From HGM04593 sp045634085 (GTDB taxonomy: Bacteria; Bacteroidota; Bacteroidia; Bacteroidales; Bacteroidaceae), in assembly GCA_045634085.1 (NCBI GenBank), contig JAZQZM010000070.1, positions 1 through 64,000 on the forward strand: DNA of 64,000 nt. The letters run 5' to 3'. Shown here one piece after another: positions 42,616 to 51,550 of this stretch. The first letter of the stretch is position 1, and each line of letters begins with the position of its first letter. The notes below the pieces were generated by a model that saw only the letters and a program-made list of their open reading frames with translations, made no database searches and was not told the origin of the DNA. The translations under genes and the position numbers were made by a program.

Positions 42616-43374
42616 TTATTTTTGGCAAAAGAGGCTTGCCAGAAGAGGCAAGACATTGCAATACTCCGTCGCCGACTCCTTGCGCAGCAGTACGCCTGCA
42701 TCGCCATGCAGTTCGCCGCCCACTGGAACACACAGAGTTATGGATGGGATGCCGTAGTCGGCATAGTCCCATGATTCATCGGGCAAGGCATTGTGTTTGA
42801 AAGCAAAGCGCCCACCGTACTGTTCAAGAGAAGATATAATGTTATAACCCGTAAGAATGTCGATGCCAAGGTCGTTCTCCAATGTAAAGAGTGCACTGTT
42901 TCCCCACCCCTCGTTGGTGACATCAAGTACAAGCGCCGTGTGTACCTCGCACCCCATCTGCCCCAACGCCACAACCGCCTGCACTACACCCTGTGAGTCA
43001 CTCTCCTCGTTGCCGGTGAATGCTACTACCACATTGTCGGGAAGTGTATCACGTAGCATATTCCACAACAGGGCTGCATTCGTAAAACTGTTGTCGAATG
43101 TACCGCGCATACATTCACCCTCATCAGCGCAGAAGCAGTTGTCATATACGCAATCAATGTGCGAAGAGATGAGCAACACCCTGTCGCCCTCGTACAACTG
43201 GCGCTTGGCATAGAGCAAAGCAAGTGGCTGGCGGGATATGAGTTTGTAGTCCGTGTTTTCGAGCATGCGTTCAATCAGCGCCACCCTGTCGGTCACAGTA
43301 AAGCATTCACCGTTATCCTTGCAGTCAACGGTGACACTATTCAGCATGTCGAAAAAGTCATGGAAGTGGTGCAT
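42616..43374 (-). CDS. Zinc-dependent aminopeptidase-like protein (M20/M28/M42 clan)
   Basis: 252 residues, no signal peptide. Metal-ligand pattern of the clan: LLISSHIDCVYD (His-x-Asp), GTFDNSFTNAALL (Asp bridging), FTGNEESDSQG (Glu-Glu) and LVLDVTNEG (Asp). The C-terminal LCVPVGGELHGDAG supplies the last His. It is shorter than most M20/M42 enzymes and lacks the lid domain, so it may be a compact cytoplasmic peptidase. Substrate unknown. It is a single gene. Confidence 0.7.
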   Translation of the reverse strand: MHHFHDFFDMLNSVTVDCKDNGECFTVTDRVALIERMLENTDYKLISRQPLALLYAKRQLYEGDRVLLISSHIDCVYDNCFCADEGECMRGTFDNSFTNAALLWNMLRDTLPDNVVVAFTGNEESDSQGVVQAVVALGQMGCEVHTALVLDVTNEGWGNSALFTLENDLGIDILTGYNIISSLEQYGGRFAFKHNALPDESWDYADYGIPSITLCVPVGGELHGDAGVLLRKESATEYCNVLPLLASLFCQK

Positions 43375-43425
43375 TTTAAAATTTTAAAAGTCCCGAATTA
43401 TCAGCAGGGCTGTCTATTCGCATTG

Positions 43426-43489
43426 TGTCATCCTGAGCAGCGCGAAGGAACTCAAGAGATTCTTCCTCCCGTTGGTCGCCAGAATGACA
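43426..43489. repeat. Palindromic intergenic repeat
   Basis: Ends TGTCATCCTG and CAGAATGACA form a 9/10 inverted repeat, enclosing AGCAGCGCGAAGGAACTC and a complementary CTTCCTCCCG-type segment. Similar elements are scattered in many Bacteroidota genomes as I recall. It lies between the metallopeptidase and yigZ. Confidence 0.6.
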
Positions 43490-43503
43490 GGATGAAAATA
43501 TCG

Positions 43504-44124
43504 TTATATTTTCTCAATCTTTAAATCATTCTTGCTCGCTATCACCAGTTTCTCGTACCTCTCCACAAGTCGCGGCAAACGCGAGAGCCTCATTGAAAGG
43601 CGCACCATGCAGTCATTGTCAAACACCTGCTCAACAACCTTGGGTTCCTCCTCTTTGACAATGCGCAAAACCTCGTTCAACAAAGGATACGAGAACTTGA
43701 GGAGAATCTCGCCATTGATGGTCTTTTCAATATGCCCGACAGCCTCAAGAGCCTCGGCTGCTGCAGCACGATAGGCAACAATCAGGCCGCTTGTACCCAG
43801 CTTCACACCACCGAAATAACGCACCACAATCACAAGCACGTTGGTGAGTTCTTTGCTGTGTATCTGACCCAGAATGGGTTTTCCGGCAGTACCCGACGGT
43901 TCGCCGTTGTCATTGGAACGTTCCTGATCGCCACGTTCGCCAAGACGATAGGCATAACAGACATGACGCGCATCGTAGTACTTCTTCTGATACGCCTCGA
44001 TATGCTCCTTAACCTGCTCAATTGTAGTCACAGGAATGGCAAAAGCGAGGAATTTACTACGTTTCTCGGTATATATGGCCTCGCCCTGCTGTTCTATGGT
44101 CTTGTATATATCCTCTTCAAGCAT
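43504..44124 (-). CDS. yigZ: YigZ/IMPACT-family protein
   Basis: 206 residues. The UPF0029 (IMPACT) domain is unmistakable: RSKFLAFAIPV, KYYDARHVCYAYRLG, then NDNGEPSGTAGKPIL and VVIVVRYFGG KLGT-like VRYFGGVKLGTSGL. The C-terminal half is the DUF1949 alpha/beta domain. The function is unsettled; the family is linked to translation or proline peptide handling. Its ATG shares one base with the serC stop, so they are coupled. Confidence 0.92.
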   Translation of the reverse strand: MLEEDIYKTIEQQGEAIYTEKRSKFLAFAIPVTTIEQVKEHIEAYQKKYYDARHVCYAYRLGERGDQERSNDNGEPSGTAGKPILGQIHSKELTNVLVIVVRYFGGVKLGTSGLIVAYRAAAAEALEAVGHIEKTINGEILLKFSYPLLNEVLRIVKEEEPKVVEQVFDNDCMVRLSMRLSRLPRLVERYEKLVIASKNDLKIEKI

Positions 44125-45197
44125 TATCTTTCAAGTTTCTTTTCAAAATCGCGCATGCAGCCTGCAAGCACCTTTGCGCCCTCAAGCGGCATGGCATTGT
44201 AGCACGAAGCCCTGAAGCCGCCTACAGAACGGTGCCCCTTGATTGCCACTACACCATGTTCGGCAGCAAAGGCAGCAAAGGCATCTTCGAGTTCCTCGTA
44301 GCCCGGTGCCATCACAAAATCAATATTCATATATGAACGGTCCTCCTCTACTGCCGTTCCGCAGAAAAGAGGATTGCGGTCAATCTCATCATACACCACA
44401 GCTGCACGTTCCTGCGCACGGCGCCGCATCTCCACAACACCACCCTGCTGCTTTACCCAACGCATGTTGCAGAGTGCCGTATATATTGGCAATGTAGGCG
44501 GTGTGTTGAACATGGAGCCGTTGGCAATATGTACGCGGTAATCGAGAATTGAAGGAATCACACGTTCCACCTTGCCAAGCGCATCCTCCTTGACAATAAC
44601 GAACGAAAGCCCCGACTGGGCAAGATTCTTCTGCGCACCGCCATAGATGCAGCTGTATTTTGACACATCAACAGGGCGCGAAAGGATGTCGGACGACATG
44701 TCGGCAACAAGCGGAACCGGCGCATCAATATCCTTGCGCAACTGTGTTCCGTAGATTGTATTGTTCGATGTTATATGAAGATATTCAGCATCGGCAGGCA
44801 CTGTGAAATCCTTGGGGACACAACTGAAAGCCCTGTCGGCCGACGACGCCACCTCTACCACCTCGCCAAAGAGACGCGCCTCCTTTATAGCCTTTGTCGA
44901 CCATGTACCGGTGTTCAGATAGGCAGCTTTGTGGCCAAGGAAATTATAAGGCACCATGCAGAAGTGCATGCTTGCACCACCGCCAAGGAAAAGAACCTCA
45001 TAACCGGCAGGCACATCAAGTAACTCCTTGAGCAAGGAACGTGCCTCGTCAAGAATAGGCTTGAACTCTGCCGAGCGGTGGCTCAGTTCCATAAGCGACA
45101 ACCCCATACCATTGTAGTCGAGCACTGCTGCAGCAGTCTGCTCCACCACCTCACGGGGCAACATGGAAGGACCTGCATTGAAATTATACTTCTTCAT
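44124..45197 (-). CDS. serC: Phosphoserine aminotransferase
   Basis: 357 residues from ATG 45197; an ATG four codons upstream (45209) is also possible. MKKYNFNAGPSMLPREV, ELSHRSAEF, FLGGGASMHF and GGAQKNLAQSGLSFVIV (PLP Lys in QKNLA) are all diagnostic of SerC. It makes phosphoserine from 3-phosphohydroxypyruvate, with a second role in vitamin B6 synthesis in many bacteria. It is co-transcribed with yigZ. Confidence 0.96.
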   Translation of the reverse strand: MKKYNFNAGPSMLPREVVEQTAAAVLDYNGMGLSLMELSHRSAEFKPILDEARSLLKELLDVPAGYEVLFLGGGASMHFCMVPYNFLGHKAAYLNTGTWSTKAIKEARLFGEVVEVASSADRAFSCVPKDFTVPADAEYLHITSNNTIYGTQLRKDIDAPVPLVADMSSDILSRPVDVSKYSCIYGGAQKNLAQSGLSFVIVKEDALGKVERVIPSILDYRVHIANGSMFNTPPTLPIYTALCNMRWVKQQGGVVEMRRRAQERAAVVYDEIDRNPLFCGTAVEEDRSYMNIDFVMAPGYEELEDAFAAFAAEHGVVAIKGHRSVGGFRASCYNAMPLEGAKVLAGCMRDFEKKLER

Positions 45198-45305
45198 CAA
45201 TTGAGACAATTCGTTACGGAGTGCGAAGTTAAGAAAAATAAGGGAATATACGCAATGTTCTGTATATCAAAAACGGAATCCTAATGGGAGAATTCTTAAA
45301 ACTCA

Positions 45306-45655
45306 ATGGAAGCGAACCACAAGGTCAGCACTTTGTATAACAGCAATAAATTCAACGATTTTCTATCGTATTTTCAATCATTTGATGGAACAGAATTAAA
45401 CATAGAATTCTTTTCGTACAACGATATAAATGATGCAAAAGTAATATACACTGACTTTTATCAATTTTCCCCTTACGACAGCTTCGTATGGAAATCCTTC
45501 ATATGGAAGGTCGCAACAACCATGCATGGAAATTAGATAAAAGTTGTATTTCTCAATTTTATATGGTGGCTACAGGTTTGCTTACACCTGACGGAAATTA
45601 TCAAAGTTTTGAGTATATGAGGATTTACCATTGTTACGTAACGCAGTTATCACCT
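45306..45655 (+). pseudogene. Possible frameshifted remnant between serC and a helicase gene
   Basis: Frame 45306-45536 gives 76 residues (ELNIEFFSYNDINDAKVIYT is protein-like), and an overlapping second frame from 45488 gives SQFYMVATGLLTPDGNYQSF. Both are plausible as parts of one protein, broken near 45500. Neither is recognised. Composition is AT-rich compared with neighbours. It may instead be a non-coding spacer. It is the only content in the 450-base gap. Confidence 0.3.
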
Positions 45656-45659
45656 TTTG

Positions 45660-47000
45660 TCACTTCATTCGCAAAGGCTGCACCAAAGTCTTCACTCCCT
45701 TAATCTTCTCACCGGCAACCTTCTTGAGTACATCGCGCATGCGATTGAGCTTGACAGCCACGTACGAATAGTCCTGGAACACAAGGATTGTACCCACCTC
45801 ATCAGGCTTAAGACCGCCTTTTTTTATAAAGAAACCTGCGAGGTCGCCACGGCTCAACTTATCGCGCTTACCCTTGCCCACATAAAGAACGGTCCATTGA
45901 GCCGCAGGTGGCAGGATATCGCGTTTGGGAAGTGTATACTCTTCAAGTTCTGCGGGTACGAAATCGGGTAGTTCCTTGTTCTCGAACGCCATCATGTATA
46001 CCGAGCCCTCAGCCTCCCAACGTGCCGTACGGCCGTTGCGGTGGGTAAATATTTCGGCCGACAAGGCGCGTTGATAATGAACCACATGCTTCACGTCCTT
46101 TATATCGAGACCACGCGCTGCAAGGTCGGTGCTCACAAGAATATTGGAACACCCTGCGCAGAAGCGGTAAAGGGCAAGTTCGCGCGCCTTCTGCTCCATG
46201 GCACCATTGTACCCCACACACGGCAGCGATGCTTTAGTAAGATACCTGCATACCTCATCTACAGTCTCACGGAAATTACAAAAGACAATGGCTGGTTCGC
46301 CGCCGAATGAACAGAGCAGAGAAAAGAGTTTCTCAAGACGCTTGTCGGGTGTGGTAGTTACAGTATAGAACGAAGTGCGCACCGTTGGTTGCCCACCTCC
46401 CTGTCGGTAATCGAGTTTCTTGACGTCGGCAGCACCGGCAAACTGAGGAATCTCGTCGGCATCGGTAGCCGAAAGCAGGAAACGCGACGTGACGGCCGGC
46501 AGCGCCTCCACAAGCCTTGACATCTCATCCTGGAAGCCCATCTCAAGACATTTGTCAAACTCGTCTATCACAAGATGGGTACAGCGGTCAACCGCAAAGG
46601 TAGAACGGTTCAAGTGGTCGAGCAGACGTCCGGGCGTTCCCACAATCACTGCAGGCGACGCACCGCTGAAGGATGCAACCTCCTGGTCAAGTGGACGTCC
46701 ACCATAAAGGGCAATCATCTGGTATGGAGTACCCATTGCGCGCCACACCTCGAAGACCTGACGTGCCAATTCGCGTGAGGGCAACACTATAAGAGCCTGC
46801 ACTGCACCGCATGAGGGGTCGAACCTCTCGAGCAAAGGGAGCAGAAAGGCAAGTGTCTTTCCGGTTCCTGTAGGCGACAGCAACACCATGCTGCTGTTGT
46901 TGCGGCAATGCTCAAGGGCTGCCGACTGCATATCATTAAGTCTTTCTATACCCAGCCTGCTCAAGGCAGACACCTGATTGTCATTCAGTTTCATGCTCAT
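45660..47000 (-). CDS. DEAD-box RNA helicase, DbpA-like
   Basis: 446 residues. Q motif region, then the Walker A LLSPTGTGKTLAFLLPLL, PSRELARQ, TPGRLLDHLNR, and the motif II variant VIDEFDKC (DEFD in place of DEAD). SATDADE replaces SAT, and motif VI reads HRNGRTAR. The last 75 residues (from GKGKRDKLSRGDLAGFFIKK) match the DbpA RNA-binding domain that recognises 23S rRNA. A ribosome-assembly function is inferred from that domain. It stands alone on the minus strand. Confidence 0.9.
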   Translation of the reverse strand: MSMKLNDNQVSALSRLGIERLNDMQSAALEHCRNNSSMVLLSPTGTGKTLAFLLPLLERFDPSCGAVQALIVLPSRELARQVFEVWRAMGTPYQMIALYGGRPLDQEVASFSGASPAVIVGTPGRLLDHLNRSTFAVDRCTHLVIDEFDKCLEMGFQDEMSRLVEALPAVTSRFLLSATDADEIPQFAGAADVKKLDYRQGGGQPTVRTSFYTVTTTPDKRLEKLFSLLCSFGGEPAIVFCNFRETVDEVCRYLTKASLPCVGYNGAMEQKARELALYRFCAGCSNILVSTDLAARGLDIKDVKHVVHYQRALSAEIFTHRNGRTARWEAEGSVYMMAFENKELPDFVPAELEEYTLPKRDILPPAAQWTVLYVGKGKRDKLSRGDLAGFFIKKGGLKPDEVGTILVFQDYSYVAVKLNRMRDVLKKVAGEKIKGVKTLVQPLRMK

Positions 47001-47156
47001 CTGCGTTCAATATAAGTTCCTCATACAGGTTATACGCAGGCATCGCATGCCCTGAATAACCTTCTGCGAAGGTAAGCATTCGGTAGCAAATACGGAAACG
47101 GAGACGATAAAAAATCAAAATCTGCCATTTTGACACCGCATGTCACGCATTTTGCC

Positions 47157-47164
47157 TATCTTTG
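47157..47164 (+). promoter_or_regulatory. Putative -7 box of grpE-dnaJ
   Basis: TATCTTTG followed by CATGG, 71 bases before the grpE start. No CIRCE-type inverted repeat was seen, so HrcA control is not supported here. Confidence 0.5.
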
Positions 47165-47235
47165 CATGGATATTATGCCAAAAACATCAATGGCATACTA
47201 TTTGTTACAATTAAAGCAGAAAAACATTACGACAT

Positions 47236-47802
47236 ATGAGCAATAACGAAAAGATAAACCAGGAAGAGGCCGTTAACGAGAACATCGGCGAGAACGTACA
47301 GGAGAACATAGAACAGGAGAGCATCGAACTCTCTAACGAGGAGAAGCTGCAGCAGGAGCTCAACGAGGCAAACGAGAAGATTGCAGCACTCGAAGACAAG
47401 TACATCCGTCAGGTTGCCGAGTTCGACAACTACCGCAAACGCACGATGAAAGAAAAGGCCGAACTTATAAAGAACGGTGGCGAACGCACCATAGAATCAA
47501 TACTGCCGGTACTTGATGACTTTGAACGCGCCATGGCAAACATGACAAAGGACGAAAGCGCAGCCGAAGCCTTGAAGGGCGTAGAACTGATATACAACAA
47601 GTTCATTGGAATCCTGAAGCAGAACGGCCTGCAGAAGATAGAGACCGAAGGCGCCGACTTCAACACCGATTTCCACGAGGCCATAGCAATGGTTCCCGCA
47701 TTAGAGGAGAGCATGAAGGGCAAGGTTCTCGACTGTGTGCAGAGTGGCTACATTTTAAACGATAAGGTAATACGCCACGCAAAGGTTGCCGTGGGCGAAT
47801 AA
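47236..47802 (+). CDS. grpE: GrpE nucleotide exchange factor
   Basis: 188 residues. A long acidic N-terminal helix (NEKINQEEAVNENIGENVQE), then the conserved DKYIRQVAEFDNYRKRT and C-terminal beta domain DFNTDFHEAIAMVP and ending YILNDKVIRHAKVAV. It exchanges ADP on DnaK. dnaK is not in the window. It is followed by dnaJ after 9 bases in one transcript. Confidence 0.95.
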   Translation: MSNNEKINQEEAVNENIGENVQENIEQESIELSNEEKLQQELNEANEKIAALEDKYIRQVAEFDNYRKRTMKEKAELIKNGGERTIESILPVLDDFERAMANMTKDESAAEALKGVELIYNKFIGILKQNGLQKIETEGADFNTDFHEAIAMVPALEESMKGKVLDCVQSGYILNDKVIRHAKVAVGE

Positions 47803-47811
47803 CAGACAATT

Positions 47812-48972
47812 ATGGCAAAACGAGACTACTATGAAGTGCTGGGCGTCGGCAAGGACGCATCGGCCGACGAGATAAAGAAGGCATACCGCAAGATGGCCAT
47901 GAAGTATCACCCTGACAAGAACCCTGGTGACAAGGATGCCGAAGAGAAGTTCAAGGAGGCCGCCGAGGCATACAGCGTGCTCAAAGACCCCGAGAAGAAG
48001 GCGCAGTACGACCAGTTCGGACATGCAGGAATGAATGGCGGCGCTGGCGGATTCGGCGGTGGAGCAAGCATGGACATGGATGACATCTTCTCCATGTTCG
48101 GAGATATATTCGGCGGAAGAGGCTTTGGCGGCGGATTCGGCGGATTTGGCGGATTCGGTGGCGGCGGAGGCCAACAACAGCAGCGTTACCGCGGTTCCGA
48201 CCTCAGAGTAAAGGTAAAATTGAACCTGAATGAGATATCAGAGGGTGTAAACAAGAAGTTCAAGCTCAAGAAGAGCATCACATGCCCCCACTGTGGAGGT
48301 AGCGGAGCCGAGAACGGAGCTGTAGAGACCTGCCCCGACTGTCATGGAACAGGTCGCGTAATACGTACACAGCAGAGTTTCTTTGGAATGATGCGCAGCG
48401 AGGTAGCGTGTCCACGATGCAACGGAGAGGGCAAGATAATAAAGACAAAGTGCCCACACTGTAACGGCGAGGGAATAATAGCAGGCGAAGAGGTTGTTGA
48501 GGCAAACATTCCGGCAGGAGTACAGGAAGGCATGGCGCTTACAATGCGCGGCAAGGGTAACGCCGGAAGACGTAACGGCATACCGGGTGACCTGCAAATT
48601 ATCATCGAGGAGGAGGAACATCCCACACTTGTACGCCAGAACAACGACCTCATATTCAGCCTGTTGCTCGACATCCCAACAGCAGCATTGGGAGGCACCG
48701 TAGAGGTACCCACAATTGACGGAAAGGCGAAGGTCACAATTGAACCGGGAACACAGCCGGGCAAGACAATGCGCCTGCGCGGTAAGGGTCTTCCCGTAAT
48801 CAACAGGAGCGAACGCGGCGACATAATCATCAACATAAGCGTCTACATCCCCGAGACATTGTCAAAGGATGAAAAGAAGTGCATCGAGAAGTTCAAGGAG
48901 TCCGAGAACTTCAGACCAAGCACAAGTATAAAGGACAAGATTTTCCGCCGTTTCAAGCAGTTCTTTGACTAA
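47812..48972 (+). CDS. dnaJ: Chaperone DnaJ
   Basis: 386 residues. J domain with HPD in KYHPDKNPG, a Gly/Phe-rich region (GGRGFGGGFGGFGGFGGGGG), four CxxCxGxG zinc motifs (CPHCGGSG, CPDCHGTG, CPRCNGEG, CPHCNGEG) and the C-terminal substrate-binding domains. It stimulates DnaK and binds unfolded proteins. It is downstream of grpE in the same transcript, and folC follows after 13 bases. Confidence 0.97.
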   Translation: MAKRDYYEVLGVGKDASADEIKKAYRKMAMKYHPDKNPGDKDAEEKFKEAAEAYSVLKDPEKKAQYDQFGHAGMNGGAGGFGGGASMDMDDIFSMFGDIFGGRGFGGGFGGFGGFGGGGGQQQQRYRGSDLRVKVKLNLNEISEGVNKKFKLKKSITCPHCGGSGAENGAVETCPDCHGTGRVIRTQQSFFGMMRSEVACPRCNGEGKIIKTKCPHCNGEGIIAGEEVVEANIPAGVQEGMALTMRGKGNAGRRNGIPGDLQIIIEEEEHPTLVRQNNDLIFSLLLDIPTAALGGTVEVPTIDGKAKVTIEPGTQPGKTMRLRGKGLPVINRSERGDIIINISVYIPETLSKDEKKCIEKFKESENFRPSTSIKDKIFRRFKQFFD

Positions 48973-48985
48973 AAAACAACAGGAT

Positions 48986-50266
48986 ATGACATACAAAGAG
49001 ACTGTCACATATCTTTACAATTGCGCACCGCCCTTCCAGCAAGTAGGCGGTGCTGCTTACAAAGAGGGGTTATCAACTACAATTGCACTCGACAACCACC
49101 TTGGCAACCCGCACAGAAAGTTCCGCACCATACATGTGGCAGGAACAAACGGCAAGGGTTCTACATCGCACACCATAGCTGCAATACTGCAGGAAAGCGG
49201 TTACAAGACAGGACTCTACACATCGCCCCACCTCATCGATTTCCGTGAAAGGATGAGAGTGGACGGCGTGTCTGCCTCCAAGGAATACATAGTGGATTTT
49301 GTCGAGAAACACAAGGCTTTCTTCGAACCGCTGAGTCCATCGTTCTTTGAGCTCACAACCGCCATGGCATTCAACTATTTTGCCAAGCAGGAGGTTGACA
49401 TTGCTGTAATAGAAGTGGGGCTTGGAGGCCGTCTGGACTGCACCAACATCATTACCCCTGAGCTTTGCGTAATAACGAACATCAGCCCCGACCACACACA
49501 GTTCCTGGGCAATACAATAGAAGAAATTGCCGCAGAAAAGGCCGGGATAATAAAGGCCGGAATCCCCGTAGTCATAGGCGAGACTACCGAAGTCACAAAG
49601 GCGGTCTTCCAGAACAAGGCAGACAGCGTAGAAGCACCTACCTTCTTTGCCGAGGACGAACAGCCACTGATAAGTGCTACGCCACGCGGTAGCGGCTACG
49701 TTTATAAGACAAAGGAGTACGGTACAATCAACGGTGAGCTGGGCGGCTACTGCCAGGAGAAGAACACGAATACCATACTTTGCGCCATAGAAAAACTACA
49801 GCAGCAAGGTTTTGAAATTTCCGCCGATTCTGTGCGAAAAGGATTTACAAATGTAACATCGTCGACAGGTCTCATGGGGCGTTGGCAAAGAATAGCCGAC
49901 GAGCCACGCACCGTATGCGATGCAGGCCATAACATCGGTGGCATTGAATACATAACCCGCCAGCTCATGGCACAGGAGTGCGACACATTGCGCATCGTCT
50001 TCGGCATGGTTAGCGACAAGGATATCACAGCCGTGCTTGCAATGCTGCCGAAGAAAGCGACATACTACTTCACTCAGGCAAGCATCAAGAGAGCCATGCC
50101 GGCCGAGGAGCTGCAGAAGAAGGCATCGGAGTTCGGTTTGCATGGTAACCACTACCCCGACGTAAGGACAGCACTGCAGGCTGCAAACGTTGAGAGCAGC
50201 CCAAACGACTTCATTTTCGTAGGTGGCAGTTGCTTCATCGTGGCCGACCTGTTGGCGACTGAATAA
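48986..50266 (+). CDS. folC: Bifunctional folylpolyglutamate/dihydrofolate synthase
   Basis: 426 residues from ATG 48986; a TTG at 48965 overlaps dnaJ. Motifs: HVAGTNGKGSTSHT (P-loop), TSPHLIDFRERM, EVGLGGRLDCTNII, NISPDHTQFLGNT and the C-terminal ligase domain with AGHNIGG. It adds glutamate to folates and forms dihydrofolate. The start is 13 bases after the dnaJ stop, so it is probably the last gene of the grpE-dnaJ-folC unit. Confidence 0.94.
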   Translation: MTYKETVTYLYNCAPPFQQVGGAAYKEGLSTTIALDNHLGNPHRKFRTIHVAGTNGKGSTSHTIAAILQESGYKTGLYTSPHLIDFRERMRVDGVSASKEYIVDFVEKHKAFFEPLSPSFFELTTAMAFNYFAKQEVDIAVIEVGLGGRLDCTNIITPELCVITNISPDHTQFLGNTIEEIAAEKAGIIKAGIPVVIGETTEVTKAVFQNKADSVEAPTFFAEDEQPLISATPRGSGYVYKTKEYGTINGELGGYCQEKNTNTILCAIEKLQQQGFEISADSVRKGFTNVTSSTGLMGRWQRIADEPRTVCDAGHNIGGIEYITRQLMAQECDTLRIVFGMVSDKDITAVLAMLPKKATYYFTQASIKRAMPAEELQKKASEFGLHGNHYPDVRTALQAANVESSPNDFIFVGGSCFIVADLLATE

Positions 50267-50313
50267 AAAAGAACCCGCACCATTTTGGGCGCTATTGAAG
50301 TGATACACAATTG

Positions 50314-50351
50314 ACGGAAGCAGGAAATAAGAATCTATTTCCCGTTTCCGT
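50314..50351 (+). terminator. Probable terminator after folC
   Basis: ACGGAA...GGAAATA pairs with TATTTCC...TTCCGT, with inner mismatches, around AGAATC; followed by TTAATTTTTATT. It lies between folC and galM. Confidence 0.55.
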
Positions 50352-50434
50352 TAATTTTTATTCTCATTTTCTTTTGCCGTAAACCTTTTTTTTATTTTAT
50401 TTGCGGAAGAATAGCTATTTATAACTGACATAAT

Positions 50435-51517
50435 ATGAGTTGTACAGAAAATCTTTCACAATTGAAGGCCGCTGACTTCAAAAAAGAGATAGGCGGCAAA
50501 GAGACAGCTTTGTTCATTCTCAAGAACAAACAGGGCAACGAAGTTGCAATCACAAACTACGGAGGTGCAATCTGCAGCATCATGGTTCCCGACAAGAACG
50601 GCAACTACGCCAACGTAATCCAGGGACACGACAGCATCGACAATCTATTGAACAGCCCCGAACCATTCCTCAGCACACTTGTAGGCCGTTACGGCAACCG
50701 CATATGCAAAGGCAAGTTCACCATTGACGGCAAAGAGTACAGCCTTGCAATCAACAACGGCCCCAACCACCTTCACGGTGGCCCTACAGGCTTCCATGCA
50801 AGAGTATGGGATGCAGAGCAGACTGACTGTCAAACACTGAAGCTCCACTATCTATCGGCAGATATGGAGGAGGGTTTCCCCGGGAACCTTGACGTGACGG
50901 TAGTCTACACATTCACCGACGAGAACGAACTCAAAATCGATTATACAGCAACTACCGACAAGAAGACCATTGTGAACCTCACAAGCCACGGTTTCTTCTC
51001 TCTCTCAGGTATTGCAAACCCCACAGCAACAATTGACAACCTCATATGCGAAATCAATGCGGATTTCTTTGTTCCCATTGACGACACATCAGTACCTTAC
51101 GGTTGCATAGCACCGGTAAAGGGCACTGCATTTGACTTTACAGTCCCAACTGAGGTAGGTGCACGCATTGATGCCGACGAGGAGCAGATAAAGCATGGTG
51201 CAGGTTACGACCATTGCTATGTCCTCAACAAGAAGGAGGTTGGCGAACTCAGCTTTGCAGCAAAGGTTACCGAGCCTGTAAGCGGCCGCACAATGGAGGT
51301 ATACACAACTGAGCCGGGTGTACAGGTATACACATCGAACTGGCACAGCGGTTTCGCCGGCGCACACGGCGCAACATTCCCCAAGCGCAGCGCAATCTGC
51401 TTCGAGGCACAGCACTTCCCCGACTCTCCTAACCGCGCACATTTCCCAAGTGTTGTTTTGTGCCCGGGAGAGACATACAAGCAGGTTACCGTATATAAAT
51501 TTGGTGTAGAAAAATAA
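50435..51517 (+). CDS. galM: Aldose 1-epimerase (galactose mutarotase)
   Basis: 360 residues without signal peptide, so cytoplasmic. Motifs: TNYGGAICSIMVPD, LVGRYGNRI, GPNHLHGGPTGFHARVW (active-site His), TSHGFFSLSG and the catalytic Glu in VYTTEPGVQVY. It interconverts alpha and beta galactose for galactokinase. It is the first gene of a three-gene galactose operon with the permease and galK. Confidence 0.95.
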   Translation: MSCTENLSQLKAADFKKEIGGKETALFILKNKQGNEVAITNYGGAICSIMVPDKNGNYANVIQGHDSIDNLLNSPEPFLSTLVGRYGNRICKGKFTIDGKEYSLAINNGPNHLHGGPTGFHARVWDAEQTDCQTLKLHYLSADMEEGFPGNLDVTVVYTFTDENELKIDYTATTDKKTIVNLTSHGFFSLSGIANPTATIDNLICEINADFFVPIDDTSVPYGCIAPVKGTAFDFTVPTEVGARIDADEEQIKHGAGYDHCYVLNKKEVGELSFAAKVTEPVSGRTMEVYTTEPGVQVYTSNWHSGFAGAHGATFPKRSAICFEAQHFPDSPNRAHFPSVVLCPGETYKQVTVYKFGVEK

Positions 51518-51550
51518 AACACTATAATAAATTAAAAACATTAAAGAATT

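Noticed and set aside
47101..47235. Heat-shock operator before grpE
   Set aside because: No CIRCE inverted repeat (TTAGCACTC-N9-GAGTGCTAA) is present, and only a general -7 box is seen.
48034..48190. Repeated GGCGGATTCGGCGG-type units as a CRISPR or minisatellite
   Set aside because: They encode the Gly/Phe-rich region of DnaJ.
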